From Scylla paramamosain (Eukaryota; Arthropoda; Malacostraca; Decapoda; Portunidae), in contig NC_087163.1 of NCBI RefSeq assembly GCF_035594125.1, positions 7,001,001 to 7,065,000 of the forward strand: a stretch of DNA of 64,000 nt. The letters run 5' to 3'. A program made the position numbers and the translations under genes. The notes under the pieces were generated by a model that saw nothing but the letters and a program-made list of their open reading frames with translations, had not been told where the DNA came from and did no database searches. Shown in pieces: positions 53,734 through 64,000 of this stretch. Position 1 is the stretch's first letter. Every line of letters starts with the position of its first letter.

Positions 53734-56694
53734 ATGGCGACTCCTACACCAGCCTCGGAGTCCCCATCTGGGGAGGGGACCATAAATGTCCCCAGGTCAG
53801 ACTGCCTTTCCGTCGACGACCGTAAGTGTCTTGACACCCCCCTCAACTTTTTCTTCATTAACTTCTGCAACATTCGCGGTCTAAGATCTAATTTTCAATC
53901 TGTAGAACACCACCTCTCCTCTTCTAAACCTCATCTTCTTTTCCTCACTGAAACTCAGGTGTCTGAGGCAACTGACAGTAGCCCCTTTTCTGTTCCCTCC
54001 TACTTTCTCTATCCTCATTTTCGATCCAAAGCTGGATGCTGCGTTTATGTGCGCAATGACTTAACCTGCTCTCGTGCCCACGCTCTTGAATCTTCCGAGT
54101 TTTCCACCATCTGGCTTCGACTACAGAGTCATTCTCATACTAAATTTATCTGTGCTGTATACCTCTCTCCTAACTCCTCTGACTATAAGAAATTCTTTGA
54201 CTACTTAACTTCCAAAGTGGAGCACATTTTGACCCTCTTCCCTTTTGCAGAGATCTCCATTCTTGGAGACTTCAATGTTCACCACCAGCTTTGGCTTTCC
54301 TCTCCCTTCACTGACCATCCTGGTGAACTAGCCTACAACTTTGCTATCCTCCATGACCTAGAGCAATTGGTGCAACACCCTACTCGTATTCCTGACCGTC
54401 TTGGAGATACGCCCAACATTCTTGACCTTTTCCTGACCTCTAATCCTTCTGCTTATGCTGTCACCCTTTCTTCTCCGTTGGGCTCCTCCGATCACAATCT
54501 CATATCTTTATCTTGTCCTATCACTCCAATCCCTCCTCAGGATCCCCCTAAGCGAAGGTGCCTCTGGCGTTTTGCCTCTGCTAGTTGGGGGGACCTGAGG
54601 CGGTATTTTGCTGATTTTCCTTGGAATGACTACTGCTTCCGTGTCAGAGACCCGTCTTTGTGTGCTGAGCGCATAACAGAGGTGATAGTGTCTGGCATGG
54701 AGGCGTACATTCCTCACTCTTTTTCTCGTCCTAAACCTTCTAAACCTTGGTTTAACACAGCTTGTTCTCGTGCTATACATGATAGAGAGGTGGCCCACAA
54801 AAGGTACTTAAGCCTTCCTTCACCAGAATCTCATGCACTTTATATTTCTGCCCGGAACCATGCCAAGTCTGTTCTCCAACTAGCCAAAAACTCCTTCATT
54901 AACAGAAAATGTCAAAACCTTTCAAGATCTAACTCCCCTCGTGATTTCTGGCATCTAGCCAAAAATATCTCCAATAACTTTGCTTCTTCTTCTTTCCCTC
55001 CTCTACTTCAACCAGATGGCACCACTGCTATCACATCTATTTCTAAAGCTGAACTCTTTGCTCAAACCTTTGCTAAAAACTCTACCTTGGACGATTCTGG
55101 GCTTGTTCCTCCCTCTCCTCCACCCTCTGACTACTTCATGCCTCGTATTAAAATTCTTCGTAATGATGTTTTCCATGCCCTCGCTGGCCTAAACCCTCAG
55201 AAGGCTTATGGACCTGATGGGGTCCCTCCTATTGTTCTCCGAAACTGTGCCTCCGTGCTTGCACCTTGCCTAGTCAAACTCTTTCAGCTCTGTCTGTCAA
55301 CGTCTACCTTTCCTTCTTGCTGGAAGTTTGCCTACATTCAACCTGTTCCTAAAAAGGGTGACCGCTCTAATCCCTCAAACTACCGTCCTATTGCTTTAAT
55401 TTCCTGCTTATCTAAAGTTTTTGAATCTATCCTCAACAGGAAGATTCTTAAACATCTATCACTTCACAACCTTCTATCTGATCGCCAGTATGGGTTCCGT
55501 CAAGGACGCTCTACTGGTGATCTTCTGGCTTTCCTTACTGAGTCTTGGTCATCCTCTTTTAGAGACTTTGGTGAAACTTTTGCTGTTGCCTTGGACATAT
55601 CAAAAGCCTTTGATAGAGTCTGGCACAAAGCTTTGATTTCCAAACTACCCTCCTACGATTTCTATCCTTCTCTCTGTAACTTCATCTCAAGTTTCCTTTC
55701 TGACCGTTCTATTGCTGCTGTGGTAGACGGTCACTGTTCTTCTCCTAAATCTATTAACTGTGGTGTTCCTCAGGGTTCTGTCCTGTCACCCACTCTCTTC
55801 TTATTATTCATTAATGATCTTCTAAACCAAACTTCTTGTCCTATCCACTCCTATGCTGATGATACCACCCTGCACTTTTCCACGTCTTTTCATAGACGTC
55901 CAACCCTTCAGGAGGTAAACATATCACGCAGGGAAGCCACAGAACGCCTGACTTCTGATCTTTCTAAAATTTCTGATTGGGGCAGAGCAAACTTGGTATT
56001 GTTCAATGCCTCAAAAACTCAATTCCTCCATCTATCAACTCGACACAATCTTCCAGACAACTATCCCCTCTTCTTCAATGACACTCAACTGTCCCCCTCT
56101 TCTACACTGAACATCCTCGGTCTGTCCTTTACTTATAATCTGAACTGGAAACTTCACATCTCATCTCTAGCTAAAACGGCTTCTATGAAGTTAGGTGTTC
56201 TGAGACGTCTCCGCCAGTTTTTCTCACCCCCCCAGCTGCTAACTCTGTACAAGGGCCTTATCCGTCCATGTATGGAGTATGCTTCACATGTCTGGGGGGG
56301 TTCCACTCATACTGCTGTTCTAGACAGGGTGGAATCAAAAGCTTTTCGTCTCATCAACTCCTCTCCTCTAACTGACTGTCTTCAGCCTCTCTCTCACCGC
56401 CGCAATGTTGCATCTCTTGCTGTCTTCTACCGCTATTTTCATGCTAACTGCTCTTCTGATCTTGCTAACTGCATGCCTCCCCTCCTTCCGCGGCCTCGCT
56501 GCACAAGACTTTCTTCTTTCTCTCACTCCTATTCTGTCCACCTCTCTAACGCAAGAGTTAACCAGTATTCTCAATCATTTATCCCTTTCTCTGGTAAACT
56601 CTGGAACTCCTTGCCTGCTTCTGTATTTCCACCTTCCTATGACTTGAATTCCTTCAAGAGGGAGGTTTCAAGACACTTATCCACCAATTTTTGA
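53734..56694 (+). CDS. LINE ORF2: endonuclease-reverse transcriptase (986 aa)
   Basis: This protein nicks target DNA and copies its own RNA by target-primed reverse transcription. The ATG at 53734 ([16 protein letters not shown]) is chosen because the frame upstream only has a GTG start. The APE-type endonuclease has INFCNIRGL near residue 45, LTETQ, GDFN at 178-181 and SSDHN at 251-255. The RT has [21 protein letters not shown]621 in [22 protein letters not shown] from 677 and catalytic YADD at 707-710. A C-terminal region follows with [26 protein letters not shown] and a [12 protein letters not shown] motif. All catalytic motifs are present and no stop interrupts, so it could be recently active. 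Its closest match is jockey-clade elements. Confidence 0.95.
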   Translation: MATPTPASESPSGEGTINVPRSDCLSVDDRKCLDTPLNFFFINFCNIRGLRSNFQSVEHHLSSSKPHLLFLTETQVSEATDSSPFSVPSYFLYPHFRSKAGCCVYVRNDLTCSRAHALESSEFSTIWLRLQSHSHTKFICAVYLSPNSSDYKKFFDYLTSKVEHILTLFPFAEISILGDFNVHHQLWLSSPFTDHPGELAYNFAILHDLEQLVQHPTRIPDRLGDTPNILDLFLTSNPSAYAVTLSSPLGSSDHNLISLSCPITPIPPQDPPKRRCLWRFASASWGDLRRYFADFPWNDYCFRVRDPSLCAERITEVIVSGMEAYIPHSFSRPKPSKPWFNTACSRAIHDREVAHKRYLSLPSPESHALYISARNHAKSVLQLAKNSFINRKCQNLSRSNSPRDFWHLAKNISNNFASSSFPPLLQPDGTTAITSISKAELFAQTFAKNSTLDDSGLVPPSPPPSDYFMPRIKILRNDVFHALAGLNPQKAYGPDGVPPIVLRNCASVLAPCLVKLFQLCLSTSTFPSCWKFAYIQPVPKKGDRSNPSNYRPIALISCLSKVFESILNRKILKHLSLHNLLSDRQYGFRQGRSTGDLLAFLTESWSSSFRDFGETFAVALDISKAFDRVWHKALISKLPSYDFYPSLCNFISSFLSDRSIAAVVDGHCSSPKSINCGVPQGSVLSPTLFLLFINDLLNQTSCPIHSYADDTTLHFSTSFHRRPTLQEVNISRREATERLTSDLSKISDWGRANLVLFNASKTQFLHLSTRHNLPDNYPLFFNDTQLSPSSTLNILGLSFTYNLNWKLHISSLAKTASMKLGVLRRLRQFFSPPQLLTLYKGLIRPCMEYASHVWGGSTHTAVLDRVESKAFRLINSSPLTDCLQPLSHRRNVASLAVFYRYFHANCSSDLANCMPPLLPRPRCTRLSSFSHSYSVHLSNARVNQYSQSFIPFSGKLWNSLPASVFPPSYDLNSFKREVSRHLSTNF

Positions 56695-56780
56695 CCACTG
56701 CTTTGACCCTTTTAGGGACTGGCATTTCAGTGGGCATTTTTTTTATTAGATTTTTGTTGCCCTTGGCCAGTATCCTTCCT

Positions 56781-56782
<2 letters not shown>

Positions 56783-56810
<28 letters not shown>
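56783..56810 (+). repeat. LINE poly(A) tail
   Basis: An uninterrupted A run after CTTCCTACAT, marking the 3' end of the family-1 insertion. Confidence 0.97.
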
Positions 56811-56811
<1 letters not shown>

Positions 56812-56814
56812 GAC

Positions 56815-57270
56815 GGTTGCACTGTCTCAGCCTCGGAGGTGCCACTTGGTCAAATTACGAATGGTTTAATCTTATTTTCTGCAGGCTGTGGCATACTACA
56901 GTATCTTATAACAAGACAAATGGTATTAAAAAAAGGATGTAATTTACCGATAAGCATTACACGCCAACATTATTGCCGTGATTAAAAGTACTTCTGTAAA
57001 ATGCTACGTGGCATCATGACTCAGTTGTTTTCAAGGTCGCTCAGACTCACTCCCCCCCCCTCCACCCTCTCTTCGATGATGCCATGTAACATTTTACAGT
57101 ATTCTTAATCACCGCAATAATGTTGTCGTATAATGTTTATCGGTAAATAACATGTTTTTTAATACCATTTGACTTGTTATACTGTAATATTCCACAGCCT
57201 GCAAAAAAATAAGATTAAACCATTTGTAATTTGACAAAGTGGCACCTCCGAGGCTACAACAATGCAATTG
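56815..57270. repeat. Foldback repeat, ~205-bp inverted arms
   Basis: The left arm (56815-57019) and right arm (57073-57270) are inverted copies sharing GCCTCGGAGGTGCCACTT, GGTTTAATCTTATTTT and CCGATAA.CATTA, with a ~53-bp spacer that includes a C9 run. The structure would form a long hairpin. The arms have diverged by roughly 10-15 percent by eye. Confidence 0.88.
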
Positions 57271-57289
57271 TCTGTCCGTCACCTCATAG

Positions 57290-57430
57290 CTACACGCATA
57301 GTACACCCATACATTTTGAACTCCTTTGGCAGGTAAACAAAGCCTTAAAATACATATGTGTATGAACATTTTCTACTTAGAGTTACACGTTCCTTCGCTT
57401 CTTTCAGTATTTGAAGAAACTCGCGTTACT
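57290..57430 (-). repeat. Inverted partner of 53330-53465
   Basis: On minus it reads AACGTGTAACTCTAAGTAGA, AAGGCTTTGTTTACCTGCC and CAAAATGTATGGG, homologous to the plus-strand block at 53.4 kb. It follows the Penelope-like RT relic on the same strand and precedes the foldback repeat. Confidence 0.8.
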
Positions 57431-57439
57431 ATGTGTAAG

Positions 57440-58133
57440 ATTCCTCTTGGTTTCTCTAATATATCGAGTCTTTCAACTCAAACAATTAAATTCATAAATG
57501 ATGATGGAGATAAGACCAATAGGGATGCTGTCTTAAAGTTTAAAGAAAGAGGCAATAATAAAGTTATAAGTGAAAAAGAAATTGAATCTAGTGTCAGGGT
57601 ATCATGTTTTGAGTATGGTACTATATCTTTTTCTAATAGTATAACTAAAATGCCCGCAGTAAGGTAATTTTATGTATTTCTTAGATGTCATCTAGGTGTC
57701 ATTAGAGAAAGGCTTATTGATTTTACTGTCTAGAAAGTTATAGGTAGTATTATTGATGATGCTTGGCGGAAACTCGTTATTATGGAAAAATCCTTATAAA
57801 GTTAATCTCATGGTCAAACGTAAACCAATTTGAAGATAGAGTGTAGCAACGATATAGGGGAGTTCTAATAGCATTAATTTTAAATAACTCAAGAATAAAA
57901 GAAAGATAATTAATCGCCAAATCAGTGACAGTTGGTTTGCAGTAAACTGCTGTGTGCAACTGATTACGAGTCACCAGTACATCTAAAAACGCGATAGAGC
58001 CATTGTTTTTTGTGGCACATGTGAATTCATTATTGGGGTGTTTTGAATTAAGGTAAATGAGGAATTTTGGTATGTGTTGAGACTGTTTGAATAAAAGGAA
58101 AGTGTCATCAACGTATCTTTTGTAAAATATAGG

Positions 58134-58150
<17 letters not shown>
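57440..58150 (-). mobile_element. Penelope-like element RT relic
   Basis: On minus, starting beside the (AT)n at 58155, the frame reads [73 protein letters not shown] and RCYTLSSNW, the characteristic order of Penelope-like RT after its YVDD catalytic motif. Then come two stops, a NEFPPSII segment and a degraded continuation (about 57750-57440) without a recognisable GIY-YIG endonuclease. The N-terminal half of RT is replaced by (AT)n. Inactive. Confidence 0.78.
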
Positions 58151-58381
<231 letters not shown>

Positions 58382-58382
58382 G

Positions 58383-58834
<452 letters not shown>

Positions 58835-59318
58835 TAAGTATACCTCACATTGTCATGTTAGTGTCACGTTAATGGGTCATTGACAAACGTATATGCATTA
58901 CATTGGGACGTAAACACATGGAGCACAATGGAGGTTACTATGTAATACATATATTTTCACGCATACAAGGAACAATTTACACGTAAATGAAGGTTACTTA
59001 AAATACACTAACTCAATTGTATATACGTGTGTAAATAATTTACAGGCTCACCTACACAATGTTCACACAGAAGGTAACAATACAGACACATGCACTGGAA
59101 CGTGAGCACACACGAGAAAATATGCATGCACTGAAAAGGAAATGGGAAATGCGAAAAGTTGCGAGGGAGACTGAGTAAATAAGGAAGGCGAAAACTGTAT
59201 TGATATTAAGGAACGAGAAAGTACAAAGGACTGTAAGGAAAAATCACAAATTCTGGAAGGAATAAAAATTTTCAAAAAATATATAGGTGGAATGAGTTAA
59301 GGACGGGATAATATAACA

Positions 59319-59523
59319 GGGGCGAGAAGAGTTGCTTGTTGCGGGCCCTCCTGGGTGACACCTACCGCAGCTGCTATCGGGTGTCTGCTTTAGTGGACAC
59401 TGAACGATACACAAAATAAGTATTTTTCATATGTATACCTATAAAAATAAAGTACGATAGTCGTAATTTAAATCTCACCATATAACTTTATTATTAATAT
59501 TATCATTATTATTATCATTATTA

Positions 59524-59567
<44 letters not shown>

Positions 59568-59719
59568 GTTATTATTATCATTATTATCAAATAAAGATCG
59601 CGTAAACGTTTAGTACCCCTTGCATAAAAATCTGCGGTCTTTGTAGTTACCAACAATGAACAAAGCAATGGACATCACGTGTTTCCCGTCCCATTTGGAA
59701 GACAAGCAACTCTTCGCCC
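59319..59719. repeat. Inverted repeat (~18 bp arms) around (ATT)n
   Basis: GGGGCGAGAAGAGTTGCTTG (59319-59338) and the reverse complement of 59702-59719 (GGGCGAAGAGTTGCTTGT) are near-identical arms about 360 bp apart. It is possibly a small foldback or MITE. Confidence 0.5.
59498..59590. repeat. (ATT)n with ATC variants
   Basis: Trinucleotide tract of about 30 units. Confidence 0.97.
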
Positions 59720-60131
59720 TGCCAGGTAACGGGCTACAGGTGTAATACATTCTATGGTAGGGCAGTGCTGTTGAGGGGCGGGGAGGGGCTGTCAGGGGGC
59801 TGGTACGGGCATAAAATAAGGGTGATGAGCATTCACAAAGTTAGTAAATACTGTTGTTACAAATTGGAGGTCCTGACTTACGTGATGGCTAGGAGCAGTC
59901 TGGCAGAACTGTTAGAATAAGGATGTTAAACGGAGCTGGGAGAATTGCCCTATTCACTTGTTTCAACAACACGTCAAAGGAAAGAAGATAACTTATTCTA
60001 TGTATCACTCATCGAGAAAATGCAATTAGCACGTAAAAAAATCTGCCAATAATTGAATCATATACATGTTTAGTGGTTTTCTAGTGTATAATTTTGGCAT
60101 CTGAAAATACCATACAACAGTTACATCGTTC

Positions 60132-60170
60132 ACACACACACACACACACACAGACACACACACACACATA
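60132..60170. repeat. (CA)n microsatellite
   Basis: CA run with one CAGACA interruption. Confidence 0.97.
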
Positions 60171-60257
60171 TACAGCGGTCGAGTGCAACTGTAGTGTGGA
60201 TGTGACGGACATCGGGTTTCATAATAATCTAATAGGTATTGTGTAGTGGTCATAAAA

Positions 60258-60330
60258 AAAAAATAAATAAATAAATAAAAAAATAAAAATAAATAAATAA
60301 AAATAAATAAATGAATAAATAAATAAATAC
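60258..60330. repeat. Imperfect (AAAT)n
   Basis: AAAT units with A-insertions and a GAAT variant. Confidence 0.96.
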
Positions 60331-60416
60331 ATGAATAAAACTTTGTGACTTACAAATTCGCACATGATGTGTAACTTTTATCGATATAGTGCGATGTTAT
60401 ACTAAATAGTTCTTAC

Positions 60417-60641
60417 ATCTGGCACCAGAGAAGAGCGCAGTTGCCAAACTAGTTCGCAAGTTTGCAAATAGAAGACAATGTAAAGTTGGCCTACGCTGCA
60501 GTTCTGTCTGGTCTCGGCGCTTATCTCCGTCTCATTGGTCTTTGAGCCTGTGGTGGATGATACTCCTTGCCCCGAACACAGGGCCACTGTGACATCCGAG
60601 TTTCCATAGTAAACCTTACTGAACTTTTCCAAAGTAACCAT
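60417..60641 (-). CDS. candidate upstream exon, unidentified (75 codons)
   Basis: A minus-strand ATG opens a 79-codon frame beginning MVTLEKFSKVYYGNSDVT. A strong GTAAGA donor follows codon 75 (VPD) in phase 0, the phase needed to join the unc80 microexon. Base composition is more balanced than the surroundings, and an ATTGG box lies inside. It lacks the conserved UNC80 start (PIQTFLWRQTS in other animals), so it is either an alternative first exon, an unrelated exon or chance. Confidence 0.25.
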
Positions 60642-61589
60642 TTATTCATCAACCTGAAGGAAGGATGAAGAGCTGTGCGATGACTGTCCTACAGTAGCTA
60701 TTCGCAGCCAGGCTCGCTAACTACTGCGTCACGGAGTCAGCGTCATCAGATGTTGAAGAGCGGCAACACCACAAGATGTTTAACTATTCAGCCTTAAATT
60801 TCCTGTTTTTGTACAGTGAACAGTTTGAGTAAGCGTCTCGCAATACTGTACTGTGAGATCATTAAAGCTCTCCTCCGCTATTTTGTTAAGTGGACATAAA
60901 TCACCTATAGATTGATCTTATATATGAGCATATTACCTACAATTGTGTTTTTAATCAAGCTGAGAACTGTGATCCACGTTAACAGTCCAGTGTCCAATGC
61001 CTCTCAGTACTGTGCCAAGTTGTACCTTCACAGTTTCATTTCATCTCACCACGGCATGTAAAGTCTCTCTGCTGTCTCCCCTCGTTTTGTGCTCCATCCA
61101 CTGTGATCCCTCACTCTCACGTCCTGCTCGTCTACAATTTGGTTCCTTCCTATTTTTTTCTTTAAATTTCCTTAATTTAGATTTGTTATTACCCATGTTG
61201 CCTTCACTATCAGTTATTCCCAACATTGACCTCATTGCTCATTGTGCAGCTGACTTATTTTCAATGGATTTAGCCAGATTTAACATTTTACTTTCAAGTT
61301 GTAACTAGCATGTGCACGTTGGGTTTCAAGAATGCTGAAAAGAAGCCTCAAGAAATGTCTTCATATTTTTACAGCATGCTATCCAATCCATAGTAATCCA
61401 TTTCGGCGTTTCATCATCGTTTTTATTTAACTTTCTTTCAGTTCTTGACACAATCGTAATGTTCATCAACGTATTCATTTTGCAATAACATTCTGCTTCT
61501 TTTGTTTATTGTCACTTTACCGTACGTTCTCCTAGCATCTGTTCCGTAACTCAAGTTTTCAACCCTCTTACCAGTCCTGCCAGCCATCA

Positions 61590-61591
<2 letters not shown>
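60642..61591. other. Unassigned upstream/intron sequence
   Basis: Mixed composition with an open frame (60997-61308) that looks like chance. No homology recognised. Confidence 0.5.
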
Positions 61592-61651
<60 letters not shown>

Positions 61652-61804
61652 CTGGTGAGGTGAAGAGAGAGAGGGATACCGGAATAAGGGCGTGTGGGAA
61701 GACATGGTTGCTAAGGAGACGCTCTGCGGAACTAACACTCCCCCACACTACCACTCTGCAGCTCTCCTCCTCCTCCTCCTCCTCCTCCTCCTCCTCCTCC
61801 TCCC
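61592..61804. repeat. (GA)n and (TCC)n microsatellites
   Basis: GA 61592-61649; TCC 61764-61804; a unique 114-bp segment between. Confidence 0.97.
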
Positions 61805-62798
61805 CATCTTCTTTTCTCTGTGCATAATTAACACCTTACCACTTCGCATGTAACACCTATCCTGAGCTTTTATAAGTGTTAGTAATCCCTTAAAATAGAT
61901 ATGAATATTTTAAAGAGATATTTAAACAAGCTGCTCTCCTTCTGCGATAATTTCCGGCAGCACACATGTAAGCTATTTTAGGAAAGGTTGAAGGACGAGG
62001 AAGGAGGGGAGGAAGGGGAGGCGTGCAATACTCGAGAGACGCAGAGGGTGTATGTGTTGAGGAATTCAATGCTTTTACCTACGAACGAGAGTCTTAGGAT
62101 AATAATGTTGAATTCTTTCATCACATTGTCACCGTGAATGTGTTGAGAAAAGGATGTGAAGCTGTTGTTACTTAAGACCATCGTTTGTAAGTTGTCAATA
62201 CATGGGATAACATTTTAGAATGTTTAGGCGTCTTATTTTGATTACTTTGAACAAGCTCCATCGTGGATGTTTTCATAATTTTACATCATCAATGGGGAAA
62301 ATATTAATGAAAATCAAACTCATCTGTGTCATGTGAAAATAGTCCTTGTAAAAGCCAAGACGTTTCAAAATACGGGTCTTGTAACGTATGTACGTACGTA
62401 GTCAAAATGTGCGTTCTACATATAAATAGATAAATAAATAAATAAATAAATAAACTGCAAACTCATAACACTATTAGATGGCTCCCAGATTTTGTTTTTA
62501 GACTTTCGAAAGAAATTCCCAAATGCAAATGCCGTTAAACTCAAATGACGAAAAAGGATGAGAACATTCAACTACAGAATGAGACTGACCGGGAGAAGGA
62601 AGGGTTCAAAACATTTCACTTTAGAATAAGCCTTGCGATTTTTTACCTTTAATTTGCATGTGCGTTCGCTTGCTTATTCTTTTCATCACCTTGCTCCTCC
62701 AGAACACAGACGCAAATACTCGATGAGACGATAACGTTTGTTTACACATGAACGAAGACATGAGCACACCCTGGCGGAACGATACTTCACCTTTAAAC

Positions 62799-62803
<5 letters not shown>
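61805..62803. other. Unassigned upstream/intron sequence
   Basis: It contains an (AAAT)n at about 62420-62452 and a short TACGTACGTA palindromic stretch near 62390. Otherwise nothing recognised. Confidence 0.5.
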
Positions 62804-62883
<80 letters not shown>

Positions 62884-63010
62884 AAAAAAGTTGACTTAGC
62901 TTAAAGTGCCTGCCTATCCTCCCCCAGCACCACCCCAACCCTAAACCCAAACACTGAAATCGATAATGTGGAAACGACCCACCCACCTCGATCCACGACA
63001 CACACTCAGA

Positions 63011-63037
<27 letters not shown>
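62804..63037. repeat. (GA)n and (TC)n microsatellites in inverted relation
   Basis: GA 62804-62880 and CT 63011-63037, separated by 130 bp; the two could base-pair. Frames spanning them are artefacts. Confidence 0.97.
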
Positions 63038-63042
<5 letters not shown>

Positions 63043-64000
63043 TCAATGCTGGACAAATAATGGAGCATAAATCATTCTTTTCATTTGTCTTAACTATACC
63101 ATTGAATGGTGAATCAGGGCCCGTATTTTGAGCTCCTATTAATACTATTTTCAGGGCGTGCAAGGATGATTAATCAGATTGCCGTGAGTGCTTTATGCCA
63201 ATGGTAGAGTAGAATTCTTATCTAATTATCAGCAGCCATGGAAACACCTTTGGAATACCAGTTTACTAGACCCTGCGAAAGGTAGACTAGATAAGCTGTC
63301 GAAAATAATTATATAAACAGTCGCAGAGTAGGGTACAAAGGATACGGAGCAAAGGTTAACAAATGACCATCAGAAGTACTTTCAACTATTTCTAAAGACA
63401 CGCTGTCACGTTTATGTGTAATGCTAAGTCTCGTCCATATCAACATCTGGCAATCCCAGCGGATATTCTGGACGTTTCGAAGCTTTGTTAATTCACACGA
63501 GCTGCTTCGTCATCTACATGTAAGCATCGGTACTAGCTACTTGGGCTCAGATATCAGCAGCCGGACGGTAGTGAAGTCGTTAGATTAATTAGCTGATACA
63601 GAGAGATGTCACATTCAATCAACACTGAAATAGAGGGCCGGAACACTTCTCTGATGTTTGATTCTTCAGCAATGAGTGTGCTTTCCAAAGAGCATCAAAA
63701 GACTAGTAATCACCTCAGTGGGCCTCAGTGGGCCGGTGCCCCTCCTTCATAGAAAAAAAAAAAAAAAAAAAACCGTCACACCACACCTGCGCTGTGGTGG
63801 ATGGGTAAAATATGTTGATCCTTTCACTGCTAGACAATTTTCTTTTAATCACCAACAACATTTTTAGACATTTAATTTGGTTCCTTACTCTTTTAAAGAA
63901 CTCTGCTGCCAAGAAAAGGCAAAATTAACGACCTATTTCTTTATCTTTCTACAATGCGCTGAATATTAACAGAAGGACGAGCACAGCTTAGAGTGTTCAG
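63038..64000. other. Unassigned sequence with an A-run
   Basis: It includes a doubled CCTCAGTGGG (63714-63735) before an A run of 20 at 63752-63771, possibly a retroposed 3' end. No coding segment recognised; the UNC80 first exon was not found. Confidence 0.45.

Larger units (their letters stand above)
53652..56810 (+). mobile_element. Family-1 jockey-like LINE, intact ORF
   Basis: It runs from TCTAAAGACA, the same first base as the copy at 11821, through an ~82-bp leader, a single long ORF, an ~90-bp 3' UTR (ending TTGGCCAG...CTTCCTACAT) and a poly(A) of about 28. No ORF1 is present upstream. It lies in the sequence 5' of the unc80 microexon, antisense to the gene. No clear target-site duplication was found. 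Confidence 0.93.

Noticed and set aside
62621..63163. 180-codon minus-strand ORF
   Set aside because: Most of it crosses (GA)n and (TC)n tracts (SLSLSL and RERERE); the rest has no recognisable domain or splice context.

Overview
This is a eukaryotic, intron-rich, AT-rich window packed with simple repeats and transposon debris. The repeat spectrum is long (AT)n, (GA)n and (AC)n tracts, jockey-like and CR1-like LINEs, Penelope, Tc1-type, piggyBac and Harbinger relics, and a tRNA-derived SINE. This suggests an arthropod, most likely a decapod crustacean such as a crab. That assignment is inference from the repeats and was not tested by a search.

The only host gene I can support is unc80, on the minus strand. 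UNC80 is the large scaffold subunit of the NALCN sodium-leak channel complex. Thirteen coding exons between 52268 and 21377 join in a continuous phase chain of about 570 codons covering the N-terminal part of the protein; an additional 183-nt cassette exon also fits. Conserved blocks include LVQN..GLSPSL, ETKLLYTLHW, VYLFAP..H.LKESDFQNFRLENG and DVAVMRCL..P.W.EEG. The 5'-most exon found is a 21-nt microexon. The first coding exon (or exons) should lie beyond the right edge, or be replaced by an unproven alternative first exon near 60.5 kb. The rest of the gene lies beyond the left edge.

Layout. 1-9755: cluster of one CR1/jockey-like LINE family (family 2), one long copy on minus and four pieces on plus, ending in or flanked by AC-rich DNA. 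10010-15012: two defective copies of a jockey-like LINE (family 1), the second inside a TA-flanked MITE. 15050-18850: a Tc1-like element with 370-bp terminal repeats, a mixed microsatellite, a TA-flanked MITE and a Tc1-type transposon with an intact DD35E transposase. 18850-32060: unc80 exons and introns. 32060-42020: a ~10-kb intron holding an (ATCC)n array, a LINE, a piggyBac relic, a promoter-like segment, a SINE and minisatellites. 42024-52268: the 5' cluster of unc80 exons. 52300-58850: (AT)n arrays, an intact family-1 LINE ORF, a foldback repeat and a Penelope-like RT relic. 58850-64000: mostly unassigned intron or upstream sequence with microsatellites.

The genes do not form an operon or pathway: one neuronal ion-channel scaffold gene hosts many insertions in its introns. 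Several repeats sit close to splice sites and may affect its splicing. I see no rRNA, functional tRNA or CRISPR, and no new defence or biosynthetic system.
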